Positions 1 to 6,468 of a stretch of 10,310 bases of DNA are shown here, piece by piece; positions within the stretch are counted from its first letter, which is position 1, and each line of letters begins with the position of its first letter. The notes beneath the pieces were generated by a model, which had not been told where the DNA came from, did no database searches, and saw nothing but the letters and a program-made list of their open reading frames with translations. The stretch lies in assembly GCA_002748225.1 (NCBI GenBank), contig PDRU01000070.1, positions 1-10,310 of the forward strand, given 5' to 3'. The translations under genes were made by a program, and so were the position numbers. The DNA comes from Spirochaetales bacterium. GTDB taxonomy: Bacteria > Spirochaetota > Spirochaetia > DSM-2461.

Positions 1-571
1 GGCACTCGGCATCGCCGTCGGCGACTTCGTGGCATTAGATGCCAGAACCGTCTTGACAGAAAGCGGTTTTGTAAAGTCGCGCCACTTAGACGACAAGGCC
101 TGCGTTGGCATTATGTTTGAGGTCATCGACCAAATGCTGTCGCAAAATATCACGCCGCAGTACACCACCCATTTTTACATTACGACTTACGAAGAAATCG
201 GTCACGGCGCCACTGAGGGCACGCCGCCCAAGACCAGAGAATACCTCGCCATCGACATGGCAGTCGTCTCCGACATTAACGTTTCTGACGAATACAGCGT
301 GACGATTTGCGCCAAAGACGGCTCCGGTCCCTACGATTTTAACTTGCGCAAAAAATTACAAAAAATCGCCATCGACAACGCTATCGACTACAAAATTGAC
401 GTCTACAATTATTATTCGTCAGACGCTTCGGCTGCGCTGCGCGGCGGCACTTCGATTGTGCACGGCTTAATCGGCCCCGGCATTCACACGTCGCACTCTT
501 ACGAGAGAACGCATTTAGACGGACTCGACCAAACGGTAGACTTAGTCGTCGCCTACTTGCAGAGCAAATAG
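1..571 (+). CDS. M42-family metallo-aminopeptidase, 3' part (5' end outside the window)
   Basis: The reading frame is open from base 2, so the true start lies upstream; the GTG at 29 is simply Val inside the sequence GDFVALDAR. M42 enzymes are cytoplasmic, two-metal aminopeptidases or deblocking peptidases (glutamyl aminopeptidase/TET type) that trim short peptides. The visible 189 residues hold the family landmarks in order: GDFVALDAR, the bridging-metal Asp motif SRHLDDKA, the catalytic and metal-binding Glu pair in YEEIGHGA, the metal Asp region AIDMAVVSD, a GSGP turn, and a C-terminal His-rich segment HTSHSYERTH. The usual ending of this last part is a short HSPVE-type motif, so this is a divergent subgroup. 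The protein ends normally (VVAYLQSK, then TAG). The secreted GH114-like gene follows with almost no gap, so they are probably co-transcribed. The peptide importer downstream makes a role in peptide use plausible, but that is inference. The exact substrate cannot be told. Confidence 0.88.
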   Translation, partial: ALGIAVGDFVALDARTVLTESGFVKSRHLDDKACVGIMFEVIDQMLSQNITPQYTTHFYITTYEEIGHGATEGTPPKTREYLAIDMAVVSDINVSDEYSVTICAKDGSGPYDFNLRKKLQKIAIDNAIDYKIDVYNYYSSDASAALRGGTSIVHGLIGPGIHTSHSYERTHLDGLDQTVDLVVAYLQSK

Positions 572-582
572 TGAGGGCTGAG

Positions 583-1560
583 ATGAAATCATCTCCAATC
601 GCACTGCTTTTGGCGGTCGTCTTGGCGCTTTCGCAATTTGCCTACGCCCATCATTACGCACCGCCACTGGCGCCCGATTACCGCGCCGAAATGCAAAATT
701 TTGTAATTGATATCAGCCAATACGCCAAAACTAAAAAGGCGGAGTTTTTAATCGTCCCGCAAAACGGCTTGGAACTACTCTCATCGGGTGAAGAAGCCAA
801 CCTGCCCTACATCGAGGCGATTGACGGCTTTGGTCAAGAACCCTATATGCGCGGTGACGGCGCCAGCGATGTGCCGCGCTCAATCGAAGAAATCGCTCAG
901 ATCAGAGCTGGCTTAAAGCACTTGACCGACTATTCCAAAAAGGTCTTGCTGACGGACTACAGCACCGACGAGGCATTTATAAGAGCAGAAATGCGCCAAC
1001 CGACAGTGCCATCCGCCGCACACTTCTTTGGCGCGCTGGCGCTCGACGCCATACCCAAGGGCGTTCAAAGAGATTATATCGCCTTTAACGACGCGGCGGT
1101 TACAGCGCTTTCACGCGTTCAAAACTTTTTGTATTTGGTCAACCCGCAGCGCTATCCAGACATCGTCGACTTAGTCGATGATATCGCCGAAACGAATTAC
1201 GACCTAATCATCGTCGACGCCTTTGACAACGATGGTAAACCGCTGAGCAAAACTATGGTCGAACGGTTGCAGCGCAAAAAATCTGGTGCCAAAAGGCTCA
1301 TCATTGCCTATATGTCGATCGGCGAAGCCGAGGACTATCGCCATTACTATTCAGAATCGCCCGAAAAAGTCGACTGGCTGGATTGCGAAAACCCCAACTG
1401 GGAGGGCAATTACTACGTCAAATACTGGCGCAGTGCTTGGCAAAGAATTATTTTTGGCGACGCCAATAGCTATCTCGACAAAATTATCGCAATGGGTTTT
1501 GACGGCGTCTACTTGGACACCATTGACACTTATCTATATTATGAAGATGCCGAGAATTGA
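583..1560 (+). CDS. Secreted GH114-like protein (MJ1477/TM1410 group, COG2342), halves in permuted order
   Basis: I chose ATG 583 because GAGGG lies about 6 bases upstream and it gives a clean signal peptide: MKSS, a hydrophobic stretch, then a cleavage site after AYA (residues 20-22). An in-frame GTG at 571, overlapping the previous stop codon, is the alternative. Residues 179-325 match the usual N-terminal half of the family: NFLYLVN, YDLIIVDAFD, IAYMSIGEAEDYR, an NPNWEGNYYVKYW segment and GFDGVYLDTIDTYLYYED. Residues 31-165 match the usual C-terminal half: MQNFVIDISQYAK, EFLIVPQNGLELL and YIEAIDGFGQE. In TM1410-type proteins, as I remember them, the YLD segment comes before the PQNG segment; here the order is reversed and the protein stops just after YLD. 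GH114 is the endo-alpha-1,4-polygalactosaminidase family, but activity on that polymer is not shown for most relatives. The likely location is the cell surface or medium. Family assignment is firm; function and substrate are open. Confidence 0.82.
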   Translation: MKSSPIALLLAVVLALSQFAYAHHYAPPLAPDYRAEMQNFVIDISQYAKTKKAEFLIVPQNGLELLSSGEEANLPYIEAIDGFGQEPYMRGDGASDVPRSIEEIAQIRAGLKHLTDYSKKVLLTDYSTDEAFIRAEMRQPTVPSAAHFFGALALDAIPKGVQRDYIAFNDAAVTALSRVQNFLYLVNPQRYPDIVDLVDDIAETNYDLIIVDAFDNDGKPLSKTMVERLQRKKSGAKRLIIAYMSIGEAEDYRHYYSESPEKVDWLDCENPNWEGNYYVKYWRSAWQRIIFGDANSYLDKIIAMGFDGVYLDTIDTYLYYEDAEN

Positions 1561-1591
1561 CCTGGCACGATGATAGAAAGGGACTGTAAAG

Positions 1592-1623
1592 GCGAGATTT
1601 CTCCACTACAGTCGAAATGACAC
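1592..1623 (+). repeat. Dispersed short repeat, copy 1
   Basis: This stretch runs GCGAGATTTCTCCACTA, then CAGTCGAAATGACAC. The reverse complement of 8401-8446 has the same two blocks (GCGAGATCTCTCCACTA and GTCGAGATGACAC), separated by about 16 extra bases. It lies in the 149-base gap between the GH114-like gene and the OsmC-like gene. GACTGTA at 1582-1588 can pair with TACAGTC at 1607-1613, so the copy could fold. Elements of the type 'gagat.tctccact...gtcgagatgaca' are common between genes in many anaerobic bacteria; that is from memory, not from a search. The rest of the gap shows only a weak TATAAA (1662-1667) as a possible promoter for the next gene. Confidence 0.6.
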
Positions 1624-1709
1624 AAAGCGCATAAAAGCGATATCCCTCGAAAAACGCTAAGTATAAATAGTGAATATTTTGTAACTATGTAGGAGAAAGA
1701 GGTGAATAT

Positions 1710-2129
1710 ATGGTACAAAAAGTGGTCTGCAAGATTGAAGACAAGTATCAAATCGTCGCGAGCGACGAAAAGAACCATCAAATTGTGATGGACATCAAGA
1801 AAAAATTTGGCGGCGAGGAGTCCGGTTTTATGCCGATGCCGGTCATGTTAGCAGCACTCGGCGGCTGTTTATCGGTCGACGTTAAACTGATACTGGAAAA
1901 GATGCGCTGCCCGGTCGAAAGCGTCGTGGCGAACATCAACGGAAACCTCGACGAAACGGTTAAACCGCACGCCTATGGCAGCGTCGACGTCGAAGTAATC
2001 GTACGCGGCGACATCGAGCAATCTAAACTGGAACAAGCCTTGAAGCTGGCAGAAGAAAAATACTGCAACGTCAGCATTATGTTCAAAAAAATCTTCCCGA
2101 TCAACACCAGCATCAAACGAGAAGAATAA
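1710..2129 (+). CDS. OsmC/Ohr-family protein
   Basis: This 139-residue protein has the normal length and layout of the OsmC family: an N-terminal beta part, a central helix with GGEESGFMPMPVMLAALGGC, and a C-terminal helix with AEEKYCNVS. Cys53 (in GGC) and Cys119 (in KYC) are placed as the two reactive cysteines of OsmC/Ohr peroxidases, which reduce organic hydroperoxides in the cytoplasm. Many relatives of this YhfA-like size class have no proven substrate, so peroxidase activity is inference. A third cysteine (Cys67) follows the helix. The start is ATG 1710, with GAGGTG at 1699-1704 and 5 bases of spacing; an AGGAG at 1691 is too far away to be the one used. The gene stands alone: a repeat-bearing gap lies before it and a good terminator after it. 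It is probably a single-gene unit. Confidence 0.88.
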   Translation: MVQKVVCKIEDKYQIVASDEKNHQIVMDIKKKFGGEESGFMPMPVMLAALGGCLSVDVKLILEKMRCPVESVVANINGNLDETVKPHAYGSVDVEVIVRGDIEQSKLEQALKLAEEKYCNVSIMFKKIFPINTSIKREE

Positions 2130-2140
2130 TCAATATCAAT

Positions 2141-2180
2141 AAGCGACGCAAAAGCTAATCTAAAGCGTCGCTTTATTATT
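2141..2180 (+). terminator. Intrinsic terminator after the OsmC-like gene
   Basis: AAGCGACGC (2141-2149) pairs perfectly with GCGTCGCTT (2165-2173) across a 15-base loop and is followed by a T-rich stretch (TTATTATTT). It starts 11 bases after the stop codon and separates this gene from the transporter operon. Confidence 0.85.
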
Positions 2181-2238
2181 TAAATAATTCTGACTTTTGA
2201 GATTTCTTTTCAAAACCATACAAATTTATTTTTATTTG

Positions 2239-2247
2239 TGCTACAAT
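2239..2247 (+). promoter_or_regulatory. Probable extended -10 promoter of the opp operon
   Basis: TGCTACAAT is an extended -10 element (TG, one base, then a near-consensus hexamer). No good -35 box is seen at the right distance, which is usual for extended -10 promoters. It would start RNA near 2254, about 40 bases before the first permease gene. The oppA promoter downstream has the same TGCTA-AAT form. Confidence 0.55.
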
Positions 2248-2292
2248 ATTGTTATAACCCCGTTCATCCATATTTAAGAAAGGAGAATTCAT

Positions 2293-3219
2293 TTGAAATC
2301 GTATTACGTCAAACGGATCGTTTCCACGCTAGTTACGATTATTCTGATTGCAACCCTGACATTTGTCATGATGCACGCAGTGCCGGGTGGACCATTCGTC
2401 CGCGAAAAGCCCGTTCCAGAAGAGATTTTGCGCGCCTTAAACGAAAAATATCATCTCGACGACCCGCTCATCGTGCAGTATTTTGACTATATGAAAGGGT
2501 TGTTTACGTTTAATCTGGGACCATCGTTTTCTAAAGTCGGCACAACTGTTAACGAACTCATAATATCCGGTTTTCCAAATTCGGCAAAAATTGGTGGTCT
2601 CGCCTCTATTTTAATCATTATTCTGGGGATTCCGCTGGGGGTCATCTCGGCGCTTAAACAGAATAAGCCAATTGACTACTTTGTCATGTTTATGGCGACG
2701 CTGGGCGTTACCATACCGAGCTTTGTCATCGCCTCGCTCATCATTTACTTCTTTGCCGGCAAGCTGGGCTGGATTCCCAGTTTTGGACTCAGCACGCCCG
2801 CCAGTTACATCGGTCCGGTATTGGCGCTTGCTGGTTATTCGCTGTCGTTCGTCACGCGCCTGACGCGCTCTAGTATGCTAGAAGTGCTCAGACAGGACTA
2901 CATTAGAACGGCGCGCGCCAACGGCATTAGCGAATTTTCCGTCATTATGAAACACGCCGTGCGCAATGCGCTCATTCCGGTCGTCACCTATATTGGTCCA
3001 ATGATCGCCGCCATTTTAACCGGCTCTTTCGTCATCGAAAAAATATTCTCGATACCGGGCATTGGTAGAATGTTCGTCGAAAGCGTTCAAAACCGCGACT
3101 ACACGGCAATTATGGGCATTACGGTATTTTACGCCGTCTTCTATTTGATCATGATCTTCTTAGTTGACGTCGCCTACGTTTTAATCGACCCGCGCATTAA
3201 ATTTAAGGAGGGCAAATAA
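2293..3219 (+). CDS. oppB: Oligopeptide/dipeptide ABC transporter, permease B
   Basis: This is the first membrane subunit of a nickel/peptide-type (OppB/DppB) ABC importer. It forms half of the channel through which peptides pass into the cell. At 308 residues it has the family's normal length. Hydrophobic segments lie near residues 9-30, 97-120, 131-153, 174-190, 227-248 and 274-298, giving six helices. The EAA loop that contacts the ATPases is seen at about 200-230 (DYIRTARANGISE, then HAVRNALIPV), and the C-terminal part has the typical IPGIGRMF and DPRIKF. Translation begins at a TTG (2293), supported by AAAGGAG at 2279-2285 with 7 bases of spacing; no ATG or GTG fits. The stop codon overlaps the next start by one base (TAATG). 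Whether the substrate is di-, tri- or longer peptides cannot be decided from this subunit. Confidence 0.93.
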   Translation: MKSYYVKRIVSTLVTIILIATLTFVMMHAVPGGPFVREKPVPEEILRALNEKYHLDDPLIVQYFDYMKGLFTFNLGPSFSKVGTTVNELIISGFPNSAKIGGLASILIIILGIPLGVISALKQNKPIDYFVMFMATLGVTIPSFVIASLIIYFFAGKLGWIPSFGLSTPASYIGPVLALAGYSLSFVTRLTRSSMLEVLRQDYIRTARANGISEFSVIMKHAVRNALIPVVTYIGPMIAAILTGSFVIEKIFSIPGIGRMFVESVQNRDYTAIMGITVFYAVFYLIMIFLVDVAYVLIDPRIKFKEGK

Positions 3220-4406
3220 TGGATGATAATAAATTTGTCTTTATCGAACAAACCGGCGATGAAAACGAAACGGTTAGACCGAGTTTAAACTATTGGCAAG
3301 ACGCCTGGCGCCGACTTAAAAAGAATAAGTCTTCCATGGCGGGTATCATCGTCGTCATTTTCATTATCTTGTTTGGCGTAGTAGGTCCCTATTTTACACC
3401 CTATACCTATTCCGACCAAATGAACAAGTTTAAAAACTTGCCGCCGCGCTTAGCGCTCTACACGGTGGGCGAACACAACTTCTACGTTTCAAAAGACTAC
3501 AACATGTTTTTGGTAGAAGACGACGGCATGCTCATCGACAGACTAAAGCTCAATCCGCTAAAGCGCGACACCAGAAAAAAAATATATATCTACAATATGG
3601 ATAAAGAAGAAGTTAAACTCGACTTTTCCTATAATTTATTGCCCGACAAACAGGGCTACGACTACGATTTTACCATTGAATACAACGGCGAAGTCGTCAA
3701 GTACCCGACTATGACCAAGTGGAATAAGAAATTTATATTCGGCACCGACGACCTCGGTCGCGACCTGCTGACGCGCGTCATGTACGGCGCTCGCATATCC
3801 CTACTGGTCGCCTTTATCGCAACCATGGTCAATCTTTTTATCGGCGTCGTCTACGGCAGTATCGCCGGCTTTGAGGGCGGCGCGGTCGACAACGTGATGA
3901 TGCGGATTGTCGACATTATTAACTCCGTACCGTTGGTGCTGTACGTCATTCTCTTGATGGTCGTCTTTAGGGGCGGCGGTCTGCTCAACATTGTCATCGC
4001 ACTGTCCAGCGTCTACTGGGTATCGATGGCGCGCCTCGTCAGGGGGCAAATGCTATCCTTAAAAGAGCAGGAATTCGTACTGGCAGCACGCGTTATGGGC
4101 GTGTCGAAAAGACGGATTATCTTTAGACACTTGATCCCCAACGCAATGGGTCCGATTATCGTATCGATGACGATGATGATTCCGACGGCAGTATTTACCG
4201 AGGCGTTTCTCAGCTTTATCGGTCTGGGCGTCTCGGCGCCACAGGCGTCCTGGGGAACGCTCGCCAATAACGCCCTGTCTGGACTGACCACGTATCCGTA
4301 CCAAATGTTTTTCCCAGCGCTATCGATTGCACTCACCATGCTCGCCTTTAACTTTATCGGCGACGGCTTAAGAGACGCACTCGACCCAAGACTTAGAAAG
4401 GGATAG
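3219..4406 (+). CDS. oppC: Oligopeptide/dipeptide ABC transporter, permease C, with extra external domain
   Basis: This is the partner permease of OppB, in the cytoplasmic membrane. The protein has 395 residues, while most OppC/DppC proteins have about 300. The N-terminal cytoplasmic tail (residues 1-38, with YWQDAWRRLKKNK) and first helix (about 40-58) are normal. The permease core resumes at FGTDDLGRDLLTRV (174-187) and has the EAA loop at about 283-312 (EFVLAARVMGVSK, then HLIPNAMGP) and the typical ending DALDPRLRKG. Between them lies an extra block (about 72-165), rich in charged and aromatic residues and beta-like, which should face outside. It begins with ATG 3219 behind AAGGAGGG (3205-3212), coupled to oppB by a one-base overlap. 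The insert might touch the binding protein or stabilise the complex; that is inference. I see no frameshift. Confidence 0.93.
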   Translation: MDDNKFVFIEQTGDENETVRPSLNYWQDAWRRLKKNKSSMAGIIVVIFIILFGVVGPYFTPYTYSDQMNKFKNLPPRLALYTVGEHNFYVSKDYNMFLVEDDGMLIDRLKLNPLKRDTRKKIYIYNMDKEEVKLDFSYNLLPDKQGYDYDFTIEYNGEVVKYPTMTKWNKKFIFGTDDLGRDLLTRVMYGARISLLVAFIATMVNLFIGVVYGSIAGFEGGAVDNVMMRIVDIINSVPLVLYVILLMVVFRGGGLLNIVIALSSVYWVSMARLVRGQMLSLKEQEFVLAARVMGVSKRRIIFRHLIPNAMGPIIVSMTMMIPTAVFTEAFLSFIGLGVSAPQASWGTLANNALSGLTTYPYQMFFPALSIALTMLAFNFIGDGLRDALDPRLRKG

Positions 4407-4410
4407 TAAA

Positions 4411-5430
4411 ATGATTGATAATAAAGATTATATTTTAGAAGTTAAAAACTTAAAGACATCATTTTATACGCACATCGGCGAGGTTCAAGCGGTACGCGGT
4501 ATTGACTTTAAGATTAAAAAGGGCGATGTGCTCGGCATCGTCGGCGAATCGGGCAGCGGCAAGAGCGTCACGTCGCTCTCCATTATGAAGCTGATCGATT
4601 ACCCCGGCAAAATCAAAGAGGGTCAAATCATCTTTGACGGCAACGACATTACAAACTACAGTAAAAGACAAATGTCAGAGCTGCGCGGCAACGAGCTGGC
4701 AATGATATTCCAAGATCCGATGACCTCGCTTAACCCGGTCTTTAAAATCAAAGATCAAATGATGGAAGTCATTCTGACACACACCGACATGAGCCGTAAA
4801 GAAGCCTTTGAAAAGGCGGTTTCAATGCTCGAACTGGTCGGTATTCCGGAGGCGAGAAGCCGCATCGAATCGTATCCGCACGAGTTTTCCGGCGGTATGC
4901 GACAACGCGTTATGATCGCAACGGCACTGTCCTGCGACCCCAAATTGCTGATTGCCGACGAGCCGACGACGGCGCTGGACGTCACCATTCAGGCGCAAAT
5001 ACTGGATATCATGCGCGATGTATCAGAAAAGTTAAATACGTCGATTATACTGATTACGCACGACCTCGGCGTCATCGCCGAAACTTGCAAGGACTTAATC
5101 GTCATGTACGGCGGCATGCCAATGGAAAAGGGCAGCGTGGAGCAAATCTTTGACAGCCCGCAACACCCCTACACCATCGGCTTGCTCAAATCGGTGCCGC
5201 GCATGGATAGAAAGGACAAGGAGCGCCTGAAGCCAATCGCCGGCTCGCCGCCGGACCTATTGGCGCCGCCCAAGGGCTGCCCGTTCTCGACGCGCTGTGA
5301 AAATGTGATGCAAATCTGCAAGGAAAAACCGGCGCCCATGTTTAAAGTCGACGATAACCACACTTCGGCGTGTTGGCTACTGGACGCGCGCGCACCGCAG
5401 GTTGAAGGCTTCAAAAAGGGGGTTGTATAA
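4411..5430 (+). CDS. oppD: Oligopeptide/dipeptide ABC transporter, ATPase D
   Basis: This is one of the two cytoplasmic ATPases that drive peptide import. All ABC motifs are present in its 339 residues: Walker A GESGSGKS (45-52), Q-loop Gln101 in FQDPMTSLNP, signature FSGGMRQR (159-166), Walker B LLIADEP (179-185) with catalytic Glu184, and the H-loop His217. The C-terminal oligopeptide-transporter domain starts at HPYTIGLL (about 252) and has four cysteines (290, 296, 303, 321) spaced C-x5-C-x6-C-x17-C. In a Thermoanaerobacter DppD structure such cysteines bind a 4Fe-4S cluster, so the same is likely here. ATG 4411 follows the oppC stop by 4 bases, with AAAGGGA just upstream. The gene overlaps oppF by one base. 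Confidence 0.95.
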   Translation: MIDNKDYILEVKNLKTSFYTHIGEVQAVRGIDFKIKKGDVLGIVGESGSGKSVTSLSIMKLIDYPGKIKEGQIIFDGNDITNYSKRQMSELRGNELAMIFQDPMTSLNPVFKIKDQMMEVILTHTDMSRKEAFEKAVSMLELVGIPEARSRIESYPHEFSGGMRQRVMIATALSCDPKLLIADEPTTALDVTIQAQILDIMRDVSEKLNTSIILITHDLGVIAETCKDLIVMYGGMPMEKGSVEQIFDSPQHPYTIGLLKSVPRMDRKDKERLKPIAGSPPDLLAPPKGCPFSTRCENVMQICKEKPAPMFKVDDNHTSACWLLDARAPQVEGFKKGVV

Positions 5431-6413
5431 TGGCTGAGCAACGACCACTTCTGGAAATTGTAGGATTAAAAAAATACTTCGACGTCACTAAGGGTGGCTT
5501 CTTTAACAAACAAAAATTACATTTGACGGCGGTAGACGGCATTTCGTTTAACATCAAGCGCGGCGAAACCTTTGGTCTGGTCGGCGAATCGGGTTGTGGC
5601 AAATCGACTTTGGGTCGCACAATCGTCAGACTTTATGAGCCGACGGGCGGCAAAATCATCTACGATGGCGAAGACATTACAACATTGTCACAGAATGAAA
5701 TGCTACAATATCGCAAGCGTTTACAGATGATTTTCCAAGACCCTTACGCCTCGCTCAACACCCGTTTAACGGTATCCGAAATCATCAGCGAGGGCATGGA
5801 AACGCACAACCTGCACCCCGGTAAAGCGCGTATGGAACGCGTCTATGAATTGCTTGAAACGGTCGGTCTAAAAAAGGAACACGCCAACCGTTACCCGCAC
5901 GAATTCTCCGGTGGACAGCGTCAAAGAATCGGCATCGCCAGGTCTTTGGCGGTAGAACCGGAACTGATTGTCTGCGACGAGCCAATCTCGGCGCTGGACG
6001 TTTCAATACAGGCGCAAGTCGTCAATATGCTTGAAGATTTGCAGAAAGAGATGGGTTTGACCTACCTGTTTATCGCCCACGATTTATCGATGGTTAAGCA
6101 CATTTCAGACCGCATCGGCGTCATGTACTTGGGGCACTTAATGGAAGTGGCGACGAGCGATGATTTATACGATGAACCGCTCCACCCCTACACGCAAGCG
6201 CTGCTTTCTGCCATTCCGGTACCGGATCCAAAAGTGCGCACGTCGAGTAACAGAATTATTTTACAAGGTGATGTAAAAAGTCCCATTAACCCGCCGGTCG
6301 GCTGCCGTTTTAACACGCGCTGTCGCTACGCACAAGACATCTGTCGACAACAGAACACTGAGCTGAGAGAAGTGCGTCCGGGGCATTTTGTGGCATGTCA
6401 TCTTGTTAAATAA
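5430..6413 (+). CDS. oppF: Oligopeptide/dipeptide ABC transporter, ATPase F
   Basis: This is the second ATPase, expected to pair with OppD beneath the OppBC channel. In its 327 residues are Walker A GESGCGKST (52-60), Q-loop Gln103 in FQDPYASLN, signature FSGGQRQR (159-166), Walker B LIVCDEP (179-185) with Glu184, and H-loop His217. As in OppD, the C-terminal tail after HPYTQALLS has a C-x5-C-x6-C-x17-C set (Cys292, 298, 305, 323), the pattern linked to a 4Fe-4S cluster in this family. The start ATG overlaps the oppD stop (TAATG), with AAGGGGG at 5416-5422. Both nucleotide-binding sites look complete, so this importer should hydrolyse ATP at two sites. The last bases of the gene also carry the -35 box of the oppA promoter. 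Confidence 0.95.
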   Translation: MAEQRPLLEIVGLKKYFDVTKGGFFNKQKLHLTAVDGISFNIKRGETFGLVGESGCGKSTLGRTIVRLYEPTGGKIIYDGEDITTLSQNEMLQYRKRLQMIFQDPYASLNTRLTVSEIISEGMETHNLHPGKARMERVYELLETVGLKKEHANRYPHEFSGGQRQRIGIARSLAVEPELIVCDEPISALDVSIQAQVVNMLEDLQKEMGLTYLFIAHDLSMVKHISDRIGVMYLGHLMEVATSDDLYDEPLHPYTQALLSAIPVPDPKVRTSSNRIILQGDVKSPINPPVGCRFNTRCRYAQDICRQQNTELREVRPGHFVACHLVK

Positions 6414-6430
6414 AGCAAATATGCTATAAT
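6403..6430 (+). promoter_or_regulatory. Promoter of oppA, starting inside the end of oppF
   Basis: TTGTTA (6403-6408), a 16-base spacer and a perfect TATAAT (6425-6430) with an upstream TG at 6422-6423 make a strong sigma-A type promoter. The -35 box lies in the last codons of oppF. The expected start near 6437 leaves a leader of about 30 bases. No terminator separates oppF from oppA, so the promoter would add to read-through from the operon and raise the level of the binding protein. Confidence 0.75.
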
Positions 6431-6468
6431 AGAATTGTAAACAAAACATTTATTTTAGGAGGTAAAAC

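Noticed and set aside
571..582. GTG at 571 as the start of the GH114-like gene
   Set aside because: It overlaps the upstream stop but has no good ribosome site; ATG 583 has GAGGG at proper spacing and gives a cleaner signal peptide.
1561..1568. CCTGGCAC right after the stop of the GH114-like gene, matching part of the right-end palindrome
   Set aside because: An 8-base match on two strands of 10 kb is expected by chance about once in three windows, and the flanks do not match, so I do not link it to the array or to the permutation.
2238..2486. Plus-strand open frame of 82 codons beginning just before oppB
   Set aside because: It starts inside the -10 region, has no ribosome site and overlaps the well-supported oppB in another frame.
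4013..4339. Minus-strand open frames inside oppC
   Set aside because: They lie opposite conserved permease coding sequence and show no recognisable protein features or ribosome site.
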